DNA of 29,328 bases from JAWKTM01 sp041399085 (lineage in GTDB: Bacteria > Planctomycetota > Planctomycetia > Pirellulales > Pirellulaceae), in NCBI GenBank assembly GCA_041399085.1, contig JAWKTM010000081.1:1-29328 (forward strand). The letters run 5' to 3'. The position numbers were made by a program, and so were the translations under genes. This document shows positions 17,311 through 28,195 of the stretch, in pieces (the stretch's first letter is position 1; each line of letters opens with the position of its first letter). The notes below the pieces were generated by a model, which was not told the origin of the DNA, made no database searches, and worked only from the letters and a program-made list of their open reading frames with translations.

Positions 17311-17910
17311 ATGGCCGAGCTGACGCAGTCCGTTTCCACCTTGATCGATTCACTTGGCAAGCTGCCTGGCATCGGCCGCAAATCGGCCGAACGCTTGGCT
17401 TATCACATTTTGCGAGTGAACAAAGCCGAAGCGTTGGCGTTGGCCGATGCGATTCGCAATGTGCGAGAAAACGTCCGTTACTGTGCCAGTTGTTTCAATT
17501 TGTCGGAAAGCGAGCTGTGCCGAATCTGCCGTGATCCCAAACGAGATCGATCGCTGTTGTGCGTGGTCGAACAACCGCGAGATTTGATGCAGCTCGAACA
17601 GGCGGGCGTGTTCCGGGGGTTATATCACGTGCTGCTGGGTCGCGTGGCGCCGCTGGAAGGCATTGGCCCGGACCAGTTGACCATCGAACCATTGATCGAA
17701 CGCGTCCGCACCGGTGAGTTCCGCGAATTGATTATGGCGACAAATCCCACCGTTGAGGGCGACGGCACGGCCTTGTATATCTCCAACATGCTGTCCGAAT
17801 ATCCCATACAAATCACACGATTGGCCCGTGGCATTACAACCGGCAGCATCCTGGAATTTACTAACAAAGAGATCTTGGCGGACGCCTTGAATCTCCGGCA
17901 GAAGTTTTAA
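17311..17910 (+). CDS. recR: Recombination mediator protein RecR
   Basis: RecR works with RecO (and RecF) to load RecA on gapped single-stranded DNA. The protein has 199 residues, the usual length. An N-terminal helix-hairpin-helix is visible as GKLPGIGRKSAERLA (about 16-30). The zinc finger has Cys58, Cys61, Cys70 and Cys73 (YCASCFNLSESELCRIC), and the Toprim domain begins at LLCVVEQPRDL. The C-terminal part holds ATNPTVEGDGTALYI and ITRLARGITTGSILEF, both highly conserved. It lies three bases after ybaB, so it is almost certainly co-transcribed with it. Confidence 0.97.
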   Translation: MAELTQSVSTLIDSLGKLPGIGRKSAERLAYHILRVNKAEALALADAIRNVRENVRYCASCFNLSESELCRICRDPKRDRSLLCVVEQPRDLMQLEQAGVFRGLYHVLLGRVAPLEGIGPDQLTIEPLIERVRTGEFRELIMATNPTVEGDGTALYISNMLSEYPIQITRLARGITTGSILEFTNKEILADALNLRQKF

Positions 17911-17970
17911 TAGCAAACACGAAGTAGATTTATCAATAACCGACGATTCGCAATCTCATAGGCAGACGTC

Positions 17971-19455
17971 ATGCGACTATCACTAGGAATGGAAGCGCGG
18001 CAAGTTCAGGTGCAGAAACTGGCGCCGCGAATGATCCAATCGATGGAGATTCTGCAATTGCCGATCATGGCTTTGCAGGAACGCATCGAACAGGAAATGA
18101 ATGAAAACCCATTGCTGGAGGTCCAAGAGGTCGACCCCACGTTGCCCGAGGAATCGGACGAACGTGACAACCCCGATGCCCCTAGCGACGTCGAAAAGGA
18201 ATTGGTGGTCGACGGCAAGGACGGCGCGGATGATTTCGAGCGTCTGCTGAACATGGACGGCGACATGCCGAGTACGTTCGACGACTCATTTCGTCGCTCG
18301 GCGAACCGTATTCAAGATGATATGGATCGCCAACACGATTTGATGGCGAACGCAGCGTCGCGTCCCGAGTCGCTGAATGATTTCCTTATGCATCAACTCG
18401 GCGAATTGGATTTGGAACCAGACGTCGAAAAAATGGCCGAGCGGATCATTTCCAGCTTGGATGCTCGCGACGGCGGTTACTTTAAGATGAGTTTAATGGA
18501 TCTTGTTCCGCCGGATGCTTCGCCCGAGCAAGTGAATGTGGCTCACGAGGCTTTGCATGTCATTCAGTCGCTGGAGCCGGCGGGCATCGCCGCCCGTGAT
18601 CTGCGCGAATGTTTGCTGCTGCAACTGACGCCTGACATGGAATTCCACGAGGAGATGAAGACGCTGATCGAGAGCCATTTAGAGGATTTGGCCGAGAACC
18701 GCTTGCCGCTCATTCAACGCAAAACGGGTTACTCGATCGAAACGATTCAAGAGACGCGGCTGCATCTGTTGAAGCTGAACCCAAAGCCCGGCTTCGCGTT
18801 TGCCGAGACTTTCGTTCCCAATGTCACGCCTGACGTGCGGGTCGAGCAAAATGACCACGGCGAGTATCGCGTAGTGTTGGACGACGATCGCACACCGACT
18901 CTACGAATTAGCGAATACTACCGACGGCGGCTGCAATCAGGGTTGGCCACGCCCGAGGAACGTGAATTTATCAAGCGAAAGATCAACGCCGCACAATGGT
19001 TGATCGAATCGATCGAGCAGCGGCGAAATACGCTAACGCGCGTGGCTCAAGCGATCGTCAATTACCAACGCAGCTTTTTGGACAATGGGCCGGAGTACAT
19101 CGAGCCTCTGAAGATGCAACAGATCGCGGACGAAGTCGGCGTGCATGTGACAACCGTCAGCCGGGCGGTCGACGACAAATGGATTGACACGCCACGGGGT
19201 ATCTTTCCGTTGAAGCGTTTCTTTGTGGGCGGCACTCGCAGCGAAGATGGCGAGGATGTGGCGTGGGACGTGGTTCGCTTGAAATTGCAGGAAGTGATCG
19301 ACGCGGAGAACAAGGCAAGTCCCTACAGTGATGACGAATTGGTGAACGAGCTGAAAAAGCACGGTCTGAACGTCGCTCGCCGCACAATTACCAAGTACCG
19401 CCGCAAAATGAACATTCCAAGTTCGCGGCAACGTCGGGACTGGACAAAAGTGTGA
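17971..19455 (+). CDS. rpoN: RNA polymerase sigma-54 factor
   Basis: Alternative sigma factor that recognises -24/-12 promoters and needs AAA+ activators. The protein has 494 residues. Region I is Gln-rich at the N-terminus (KLAPRMIQSMEILQLPIMAL), followed by an acidic region II (about 50-110), the core-binding domain, a helix-turn-helix (MQQIADEVGVHVTTVSRAV) and the RpoN box ARRTITKYRRKMNIPSSRQR near the C-terminus. The motif FPLKRFF precedes the box as in other family members. It follows recR by 60 bases on the same strand. No matching -24/-12 promoter was found in the window. Confidence 0.97.
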   Translation: MRLSLGMEARQVQVQKLAPRMIQSMEILQLPIMALQERIEQEMNENPLLEVQEVDPTLPEESDERDNPDAPSDVEKELVVDGKDGADDFERLLNMDGDMPSTFDDSFRRSANRIQDDMDRQHDLMANAASRPESLNDFLMHQLGELDLEPDVEKMAERIISSLDARDGGYFKMSLMDLVPPDASPEQVNVAHEALHVIQSLEPAGIAARDLRECLLLQLTPDMEFHEEMKTLIESHLEDLAENRLPLIQRKTGYSIETIQETRLHLLKLNPKPGFAFAETFVPNVTPDVRVEQNDHGEYRVVLDDDRTPTLRISEYYRRRLQSGLATPEEREFIKRKINAAQWLIESIEQRRNTLTRVAQAIVNYQRSFLDNGPEYIEPLKMQQIADEVGVHVTTVSRAVDDKWIDTPRGIFPLKRFFVGGTRSEDGEDVAWDVVRLKLQEVIDAENKASPYSDDELVNELKKHGLNVARRTITKYRRKMNIPSSRQRRDWTKV

Positions 19456-19561
19456 CGCTCGATTTGACGGCAAGCTCGTCGCGAATTTGACATAATCACC
19501 GTCGCCGGTCTTTGAACTGGCGAATCATGGTTGTTTCGTTTCTTCAACCAACGGTGATGGC

Positions 19562-20524
19562 ATGGATCACGATCGGCTGTTCAAAGAGTTGCTGCGGACG
19601 TTCTTCGTTGACTTCATCGAGCTGTTCTTTCCCGACTTGTTGATCTACCTGGATCGGGATTCGGTCACGTTTCTGGATAAGGAACTGTTCACCGACGTGA
19701 CGCAAGGCGATCGGCACGAGGTGGATTTGGTGGCGAAGGCTCGGTTTCGCGGACAGGAGCTGTGTTTCCTGATCCATGTCGAGACGCAAGCTCAGCCGGT
19801 CGCTAACTTTCCGCGGCGGATGTTCAACTACTTTGCGAGGCTGCATGAGCTGCACGACTTGCCGGTCTACCCGATCGCCGTGCTCAGTTTCGATGCGCCA
19901 CGGCAACCGCAGCCGAACGCCTACGATGTCGCCTTCCCCGATCTTCATGTGTTGCAGTTTCAATATCGCACCGTGCAGTTGAACGAATTGCGTTGGGCCG
20001 ATTTTCTGCAGCGCACGAACCCCGTGGCGGCCGCTCTGATGGCCAAGATGCGAATCGACCCGCACGATCGCCCGCGAGTGAAGCTGGCTTGTCTGCGGAT
20101 GCTCGCCAAGCTGCAATTGGACCCGGCTCGCATGCAATTGATTTCCGGTTTCGTCGATTCTTATCTGGAGCTTACAATGGACCAGCAGACCGAATTCGAC
20201 GAACAGCTAAGCGAAATCGCCGCTCCCGAACAGGAACAAGTCATGGAAATCGTCACCAGTTGGATGAAGCAAGGATCGAGCAGGGAATTGAGCAGGGGAT
20301 CGAACTCCGATTGTCTGGCGAGCAGCGACTTGTTGTTCGGCAACTCCATCGGCAAATCGGGCCGGCTGTTGATGACCACCGCGAACAGATCGAATCTCTA
20401 TCGCTTGAAGAGCTCGAAGAGCTTGGCGAGTCGCTTCTTCATTTCGAGTCTCCGGCGGACCTCGATGCCTGGCTGGGGCAGCGCAAAGGCCATCGGAAGA
20501 CGCGCGACGGGAGCACAACGGACG
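19562..20524 (+). CDS. Rpn-family PD-(D/E)XK nuclease/transposase-like protein with DUF4351 (one or more frameshifts)
   Basis: Protein of the recombination-promoting nuclease (Rpn) type, often present in many copies per genome. It begins MDHDRLFKELLRTFFVDFIE. The active-site strands are visible as EVDLVAKARFRGQELCFLIH followed by VETQAQ, giving the D...ExQ form of the PD-(D/E)XK core. After about residue 237 (VTSWMKQG) the frame changes near 20275. The other frame reads EQGIELRLSGEQRLVVRQL and the DUF4351 stretch SLEELEELGESLLHFESPAD, then LDAWL. The exact end is uncertain. As written, the first frame runs on without a stop into the PSD1 gene, which I regard as a consequence of the indel and not a fusion. 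I ended it before the next start codon. Confidence 0.75.
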
Positions 20525-23500
20525 ATGAGACGAATCCGAGCGACGGTTTGCCTTGCGGCCGCGGTTTTCGGTGCTGTCGCCTTCGGGCCAACGATCAATT
20601 TGCGAGGCGACGAACCGCCGGTGCCGCGATTCAATCGCGATGTGTTGCCGGTCCTTTCGGATCTTTGCTTTCGCTGTCACGGGCCGGACGAAGCGGAACG
20701 ATCGAGCGGCTTGCGACTGGACACACGCGACGGACTTTTTTCGCGCGGAGAAGGCGGCCCAATCATCGTGCCCGGCGATTCCGGGGCGAGTGAGCTGTGG
20801 CGGCGCATCAGTACTGACGACGCCGATTTGCGTATGCCGCCACCCGATTTCGAGCGAACGCTGACCGACGCGCAGCGGTTGATGATTCGCGGTTGGATCG
20901 AGGCCGGAGCTGAATGGCAGCCGCATTGGGCCTTTGTTGCGCCGGAGCGATCGGCCGTTCCAAGTTCGATTCACAATCAACTTGCCGAGAATCCGATCGA
21001 TCAGTTTATCAATGCGCGACTCGTCGAGGCCCAATGGAAGCCAGCCCGTTTGGCCGATAAATCCGTTCGGTTGCGGCGTGTGACGCTCGATTTGACCGGC
21101 TTGCCGCCAACGTTGGATGAACTGGACGCTTTTTTGGCGGACGACTCGCCGGACGCTTACGAGCGGGCCGTTGACCGCTCTTGGCATCGCAGGCTTACGG
21201 CGAACGCATGGCGCGCTTGGCTCGACGCCGCTCGCTACGCGGACACCAGCGGTTACCAAAACGATGGTCCGCGTGACATGTGGCTGGCGGGATTGGGTCA
21301 TCGAAGCGCTGAATGCCGGCATGCCGTTCGACCGATTCACCGTCGAACAATTGGCGGGCGATCTGCTGCCGAACGCGACGCTGGAACAGCGGATCGCCAC
21401 CGGCTTCAATCGCAATCATCGCGGTAACGCCGAGGGCGGTATCATCCCGGAAGAATACGCCGTCGAGTATGTGGTCGATCGCGTCACGACCACCGGCGCC
21501 GTGTGGTTGGGGCTGACGCTCGAATGCGGCTCGGTGCCACGATCACAAGTACGACGCCATCTCGCAACGTGAGTTTTATCAGCTCTACGCGTTCTTCAAC
21601 AACATTCCGGAACACGGCCGCGCGATCAAGGAGGGCAACTCGCCCCGTATATCTTGGCTCCGACGGCGAGCAGCGTGAGCGTTTAGCAACGCTCGACGAA
21701 GATTTATCGCGAACACAACGTCGAGTCACGCCTTGAAGCGGAACGGCGACAGCGAGCGCGAACAGCGGCGTGGGAAGCGGCCCAGCGCGAACTGCTGCGG
21801 GTGTCGTCAAAATCGAAGCTGCTGCCGGACACGGCCATACGCTAGAGGCGGATTGGACCATCGACGATGGTTTGATCGCATGACGCGAGTTCGGCTCGAC
21901 CGAACCCGAAGTCGGCTTCGACGATACCGCTGTCGCTCGACGGCGCCGCAGCCGAAGTGGTTGGCGACATCGCACGGTTCACGTACTTCGACAAATTCAG
22001 TTGCGCGGCTTGGATTCGCCCTGAAGAACCGAGCGGCACGATCATCTCGCGAATGACGCCAGTCGAAGAGGGCGATGGCTACAGCTTGCATCTGCAAGAC
22101 GGACGGCTTCAAGCGAATTTGGTCAAGCGCTGGCTGGACGATTCGATTCGCGTCGAAACACGGCGGCAACTCGCGCCTGATCAATGGCATCACGTGGTGC
22201 TCACCTATGACGGTTCGCGCCGTGCTGACGGCGTTTCAATTTATGTCGATGGCGAGCGGGAACCGTGCGACGTGCGGCTGGATGCGTTGAACCAATCGTT
22301 CGACAACGACCAGCCGCTGCGAATCGGCGGAGGCGCGGCCAACTTCGTCGGCCAGATCGACGATGCCCGCGTGTACAACCGCTGTCTGCCCGCGGACGAA
22401 GTGCGAGTGATCGCGTGCGCCGATTCGATCGAACGGCTCGTGCAAACGGCCGCCTCGGATCGAGATGTTCGACAAACGGCGAAGCTGCGGGCGTATTACA
22501 TCGCCAACGCGGCGGCGAAAGATGTACGAGCGGCCCATGAGCGATACGCCCAACTCAATCATCGGCGGGCGGAGTTCGTCGAGTCGCTGCCGACCGTGAT
22601 GGTGATGCAGGAATTGCCGAAGCCAAGCGAGGCACATGTATTGATCCGTGGGCAGTACGATCGACCGGGCGAGAGCGTCGGGCGCGGCGTGCCCGCTTGC
22701 CTGCCGCCGTTGACCGAGATTCCTGTAGATTCGGTTGGCAAACGCGAGCAGAGTCCGCCGGACCGATTGACGTTGGCTCGTTGGCTGGTCGACGCGAGAC
22801 ACCCGCTCACGGCTCGGGTGATTGTGAATCGCTACTGGCAGATGTTTTTCGGCGTTGGCTTGGTCAAGACGAGCGAGGATTTCGGAGTCCAGGGCGAACC
22901 GCCGAGTCATCCCGAGCTGCTGGATTGGCTGGCGGTCGAGTTCACGGAAAGCGGCTGGGACGTGAAACGGTTGCATCGTCTGATTGTGACCAGCGCCGCG
23001 TATCAACGCGATTCGCAAACGACGCCGGAATTGCTGCGAGTCGACCCGGAAAACCGGTTGTTGGCGCGTGGGCCGCGTTTTCGTTTGTCGGCCGAGATGA
23101 TTCGTGACCAAGCCTTGGCGTTGGCCGGGCTGTTGAATTCGCAAGTCGGCGGGCCGTCGGTTAAACCGTATCAACCGGAAGGGTTGTGGAAGGAAATCGC
23201 CACGGTGACTGACTACAACCAATCGCATGGCCGCGACTTGTACCGCCGCAGTCTTTACACCTATTGGAAACGGACGGTCGCCTCGCCGACGATGCTGACG
23301 TTCGACGCCACGGCCCGCGAAACTTGCACCGTGCGCCGCTCGCGGACGAACACGCCGCTGCAAGCGTTGAATCTGTTGAACGACGTGGCGTTTGTCGAAG
23401 CGGCCAAACAGATGGCGTGGCGAGTGCAACGTGAGTTGCCGGCCGAGCGACGCGATGAGGCGAACGAACGAATGCGAACGGCATTTCGCATGGCCACCGC

Positions 23501-23722
23501 TCGCTGGCCCTCCGCCAGCGAAACCGACGCGCTCGTGCGCGGGCACGCTCGCCACGTGCGGTATTTCCAAGAGCATGTTGATGAAGCTCGTGAACTCCTT
23601 GCCACTGGCGAATCACGGTTGCCGGACGAAGCGATCGCGAACGAGCGGGATATCGTGGGGATCGCCGCCGACACCATGATGATGAATCTGCTGCTGAACT
23701 TGGACGAGACGTTGACCAAGGA

Positions 23723-23726
<4 letters not shown>
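20525..23726 (+). CDS. PSD1/DUF1549-DUF1553 cytochrome-type protein with LamG domain (many frameshifts)
   Basis: Large exported planctomycete protein of unknown biochemical role. The order is: signal peptide from the ATG at 20525 (RATVCLAAAVFGAVAFG), PSCyt1 with haem site CFRCHG, PSCyt2/DUF1549 (LTGLPPTLDELDAFLADD, LDAARYADTSGYQNDGPRDM, FTVEQLAGDLLPNATLEQRI), a LamG-like domain (DQWHHVVLTYDGS, GQIDDARVYNRCL), then PSD1/DUF1553 (LARWLVDARHPLTARVIVNR, TNTPLQALNLLND). At least five breaks occur between 21170 and 21960. Deleting one G near 21527 restores CARCHDHKYDAISQREF, and inserting one base near 21178 and one near 21231 restores LLASQAYGERMARLWLD. From 21957 to the stop at 23724-23726 one frame is intact. 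ATGA overlap couples it to the DUF1501 gene. Confidence 0.88.
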
Positions 23727-25173
<1,447 letters not shown>

Positions 25174-25207
25174 CGACATCGCCGAGAAGCACGGCCAAAC
25201 GGCTGCC

Positions 25208-25235
25208 TTGTGGGGCATCGGGGGTACGGTAGAAT
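25208..25235 (+). promoter_or_regulatory. Candidate sigma-70 promoter for btaA
   Basis: TTGTGG at 25208-25213 and TAGAAT at 25230-25235 are separated by 16 bases, giving fair -35 and -10 elements. They lie in the 172-base gap between the DUF1501 stop and the btaA ATG, leaving a leader of about 100 bases. Support is by sequence match only. Confidence 0.4.
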
Positions 25236-25345
25236 CGTCGTTTTCGATTGCCGCTGGCGGATATTTCGGGTCGACGCGAACCTTGCGGCGATCGAAAGGG
25301 CCGGCCGGCTTCCCTGAAACTGCGAATGGAAAGTTTGCGTCGCCA

Positions 25346-26536
25346 ATGGCCGTGCTGGATTGGATGAGTGGGCGAGTCTTTAAGTTCGTCCACGGCAATA
25401 ATTTGGTCTACAACACCTGCTGGGAAGACCCGCGTTTGGATCGCGTGGCGTTGGAACTGGGCCCCAGCGACAACGTGCTGGTGATCACGTCGGCCGGCTG
25501 CAACGCGTTGGATTACGCCCTAACCGGGCCCAATCACGTGCATGCGGTCGATATGAATCCGCGGCAGAATTCGCTGCTGGAATTGAAACTGGCTGGGATC
25601 AAGCATCTGGAGTTCGACGACTTCTTCCGCATGTTTGGCCAAGGCTACTTGCCCAACGCGGCTCGCACCTATCAACAGAAACTGCGTCCGCATCTTTCGA
25701 CTTGGGCCCAATCGTATTGGGACAACTGGATCAAGTTCTTCAACCATCCGCGGCGACCGTTCTATTTTCGCGGTACATCGGGGGCGTTTGCGAGGTTGAT
25801 CAACGTTTACATCAACCGAATCGCGAAAGTGCGACCGCAAATCGACGAACTGTTGGCTTGCACCACGTTGGAAGAGCAACAGCGCATTTACTACGGGCAG
25901 TTGAAGGAGCGGTTCTGGACGTCGGCGTTGCGATTTGCGATGAACCGCGACACGACGCTGTCGTTGGTGGGCGTGCCGAAGGCGCAGCGGCGACAAGTCG
26001 AAAAGCAATACGACGGCGGCATCGTTCGATTCGTGCAAGACTGTGTCGAGGCCGTGTTTGCCAAGCTGCCGATTGCGGACAACTACTTCTGGCGCGTGTA
26101 CATCAACGGTTCGTACACCCGCGATTGCTGCCCCGAATATCTGCGCGAGGAAAACTTCCAGCGGCTCAAGAATGGCTTGGCCGACCGCGTGAGCACGCAC
26201 ACCGATTCCGTGCAGGGGTTTCTCGAAAAGCATGACGGCCAAATTTCGCGATTCGTGTTGTTGGACCACATGGACTGGCTTTCGGATCGCTTTTTCCCGC
26301 TGCTGGAATCGGAATGGCAAGCGATCATCGACCGAGCCGCGCCGGGGGCCCGTGCGATCTGGCGCAGCGGCGGTTTGCGCACCGATTTCTTGGACCGCGT
26401 GGAAATCAATCACGGCGGAAAACTGAGGGCGTTGCCCGAGTTGTTGAAGCTGAATCCGGACTTGGCCGCCGAGCTGCACGAACGCGATCGAGTTCACACG
26501 TATGGCAGTTTCTATATTGCGGACTTCGCTGCCTAG
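25346..26536 (+). CDS. btaA: BtaA: SAM:diacylglycerol 3-amino-3-carboxypropyltransferase
   Basis: First enzyme of betaine-lipid (DGTS) synthesis; it moves the aminocarboxypropyl group of S-adenosylmethionine to diacylglycerol at the membrane. The protein has 396 residues from the chosen ATG; an in-frame TTG at 25208 would add 46 residues that do not look like the family. Visible blocks are FKFVHGNNLVYNTCWEDPRL (about 13-31), the SAM-binding VLVITSAGCNALDYAL (45-59) followed by HAVDMNPRQNSLLELK, then WDNWIKFFNHPRRPF and SRFVLLDHMDWL near the C-terminus. These match the DUF3419/BtaA family of Rhodobacter-type proteins. The BtaB methyltransferase follows 96 bases downstream, which strongly supports the assignment. 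Confidence 0.9.
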   Translation: MAVLDWMSGRVFKFVHGNNLVYNTCWEDPRLDRVALELGPSDNVLVITSAGCNALDYALTGPNHVHAVDMNPRQNSLLELKLAGIKHLEFDDFFRMFGQGYLPNAARTYQQKLRPHLSTWAQSYWDNWIKFFNHPRRPFYFRGTSGAFARLINVYINRIAKVRPQIDELLACTTLEEQQRIYYGQLKERFWTSALRFAMNRDTTLSLVGVPKAQRRQVEKQYDGGIVRFVQDCVEAVFAKLPIADNYFWRVYINGSYTRDCCPEYLREENFQRLKNGLADRVSTHTDSVQGFLEKHDGQISRFVLLDHMDWLSDRFFPLLESEWQAIIDRAAPGARAIWRSGGLRTDFLDRVEINHGGKLRALPELLKLNPDLAAELHERDRVHTYGSFYIADFAA

Positions 26537-26632
26537 CATTTCACGTCGGGCGTCGATCGCGAACTTATCGCTCGACTGGCCTCGGCTTCTCGCCCCTTCC
26601 ACCATCTTCGTTTTCGATAGATTGCGAGCGTC

Positions 26633-27364
26633 ATGGGCTTCCTGGCCGACCTGAAAGTGCTCTACCACTTGGCGCTCAAGCCCGTTCGCGGCCGCGATCA
26701 CGCGGCTCGGATGGAGAGTTTCTACAGCGGGCAAGCCGAAGCTTACGACGACTTTCGCCGCCGATTGCTGAAGGGCCGGCAAGAGTTGTGGAACGCAATC
26801 GACGCCCCGGCCAACGCGATGTGGGTCGACATGGGGGGCGGCACGGGAGCGAACCTCGAGTTTTTCGGCGAGCGGCTGCCGACGCTCAAGCAAGTCGAAG
26901 TCGTCGATCTATCGCCCTCGTTGCTGAAGTGCGTCGATCAACGGGTGGCCGCGAACGGCTGGACCAATGTCCGCAGCGTCGAGGCCGATGCGACGACCTA
27001 TCAACCGGCCGATGGTCCGGTCGACGTGGTGACCTTCTCGTATTCGCTGACGATGATCCCCGACTGGTTCGCCGCGATCGAAAATGCGTTGGCCATGTTG
27101 CGGCCTGGCGGGCTGATCGGCGTCGTTGATTTTTATGTATCGCGAAAGTATCCGGCGGATGGGCTAAAACGCCATCGGTGGCTGACGCGAACGTTTTGGC
27201 CGATGTGGTTCGCCAATGACAACGTGTTTCCGTCGCCCGATCATGTGCCGTTTCTGCATCGGCATTTCGAGCCCAAGGTGTTCGAGGAACATCGCGCCAA
27301 GGTGCCTTATTTGCCGCTGGTGCGAACGCCGTACTATTTGTTCGTAGGGAAAAAGCCGCTATGA
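26633..27364 (+). CDS. btaB: BtaB: SAM-dependent N-methyltransferase for betaine lipid
   Basis: Class I methyltransferase of 243 residues expected to trimethylate diacylglyceryl-homoserine to DGTS. The N-terminus has LKVLYHLALKPVRGRDHAAR and MESFYSGQAEAYDDFRRRLL, the recognisable start of BtaB proteins. Motif I is VDMGGGTGAN (65-74), the acidic strand end is VEVVDLSPSL, and the motif region YSLTMIPDW follows. It lies directly after btaA in the same orientation. The stop overlaps the start of the SDR gene by ATGA, so the two are probably translationally coupled. Other small-molecule methyltransferases share the fold; the pairing with btaA decides the call. Confidence 0.88.
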   Translation: MGFLADLKVLYHLALKPVRGRDHAARMESFYSGQAEAYDDFRRRLLKGRQELWNAIDAPANAMWVDMGGGTGANLEFFGERLPTLKQVEVVDLSPSLLKCVDQRVAANGWTNVRSVEADATTYQPADGPVDVVTFSYSLTMIPDWFAAIENALAMLRPGGLIGVVDFYVSRKYPADGLKRHRWLTRTFWPMWFANDNVFPSPDHVPFLHRHFEPKVFEEHRAKVPYLPLVRTPYYLFVGKKPL

Positions 27365-28143
27365 CGCTGAGTTCGAGGCCGACGGCGATCGTGACCGGTG
27401 CGTCGCGCGGCATCGGTCGCTCGATCGCGACGCGATTGGCGAAGGACGGCTACGCGGTCGTCGTGAACTACGCCAGCAGCGCGGCGGCCGCCGATGAAGT
27501 GGTGCGGGAAATCGAGGCTGCGGGCGGTCAGGCGGTGGCTTGTCGAGCCAGCGTGGCCGACGCCGGAGATCGCCAGCAACTGGTCGAATCCGCCCTGCAA
27601 CAGTTTGGTCGCATCGATCTGTTGGTGAACAACGCGGGAATCACTTCCCAAGGGCGGCGCGATTTGCTGGAAGCCACCGAAGAGAGTTGGGATGTCGTGT
27701 TCGATACGAATCTGAAGGGGCCGTTCTTCCTTTCGCAATTGGTCGCGCGAGAGATGGTGCGGCAGATCGAAGCGGCGCGGATCGAGCGGGCGACGATCGT
27801 GAACGTCTCGTCCGTTTCGGCCTACGCGGTTTCCACGAATCGAGCCGACTATTGCATGACGAAAGCGGCGATGCGAATGATGACTTGGTTGTTCGCCGAC
27901 CGGTTGGCTGAACAGAACATCCGCGTGTATGAAGTTTGCCCCGGCGTGATCGCCAGCGACATGACCGCGCCGGTCCGCGAGAAGTACGATCGGTTGATCG
28001 CCGAGGGTCTGTCGCCGATTCGCCGTTGGGGCGATCCCGAGGATGTGGCCGCGGCCGTTGCGACGTTGGCCTCCGGCGTGTTTCCGTTTAGCACCGGCGA
28101 TTGCTTGAATGTGGACGGTGGCTTTCACATTCGACGCTTGTGA
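27361..28143 (+). CDS. SDR-family 3-ketoacyl-ACP reductase-like oxidoreductase
   Basis: Short-chain dehydrogenase of 260 residues using NAD(P)H. Motifs are the cofactor loop TGASRGIG (12-19), NNAG (90-93), Ser near 151 in NVSSVS, and the catalytic Tyr164-x3-Lys168 in YCMTK. The C-terminal GDCLNVDGGFHIRRL is typical of FabG-like members. The closest general type is a 3-ketoacyl-ACP reductase-like protein, but a sugar or polyol substrate cannot be excluded. The start ATG overlaps the btaB stop by four bases, placing it in the betaine-lipid operon. By inference it could act on a lipid intermediate or supply fatty acyl chains; nothing in the sequence decides this. Confidence 0.88.
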   Translation: MTLSSRPTAIVTGASRGIGRSIATRLAKDGYAVVVNYASSAAAADEVVREIEAAGGQAVACRASVADAGDRQQLVESALQQFGRIDLLVNNAGITSQGRRDLLEATEESWDVVFDTNLKGPFFLSQLVAREMVRQIEAARIERATIVNVSSVSAYAVSTNRADYCMTKAAMRMMTWLFADRLAEQNIRVYEVCPGVIASDMTAPVREKYDRLIAEGLSPIRRWGDPEDVAAAVATLASGVFPFSTGDCLNVDGGFHIRRL

Positions 28144-28195
28144 TCCCGGCGCCGACTTGCCTTGCGAAGAACTCCGCCACGAACCATTGCCAACC

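Noticed and set aside
19464..19496. TTGACG...CATAAT as a sigma-70 promoter for the Rpn gene.
   Set aside because: The spacer is 21 bases, well outside the 16-18 range.
19562..21427. A single 621-codon open frame joining the Rpn nuclease N-terminus to a cytochrome-type PSCyt1/PSCyt2 protein.
   Set aside because: The nuclease's DUF4351 continues in a different frame, and the PSD1 part has its own signal peptide and ATG at 20525. The fusion appears to arise from an indel near 20275.
22236..23576. Long minus-strand frame (446 codons) opposite PSD1.
   Set aside because: The plus strand carries conserved LamG and DUF1553 motifs; the minus translation is Arg/Gln-rich without recognisable domains.
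25520..26893. Long minus-strand frame (457 codons) opposite btaA and btaB.
   Set aside because: It spans two convincing plus-strand genes and their gap, and has no domain signature, so it is an antisense shadow typical of high-GC DNA.
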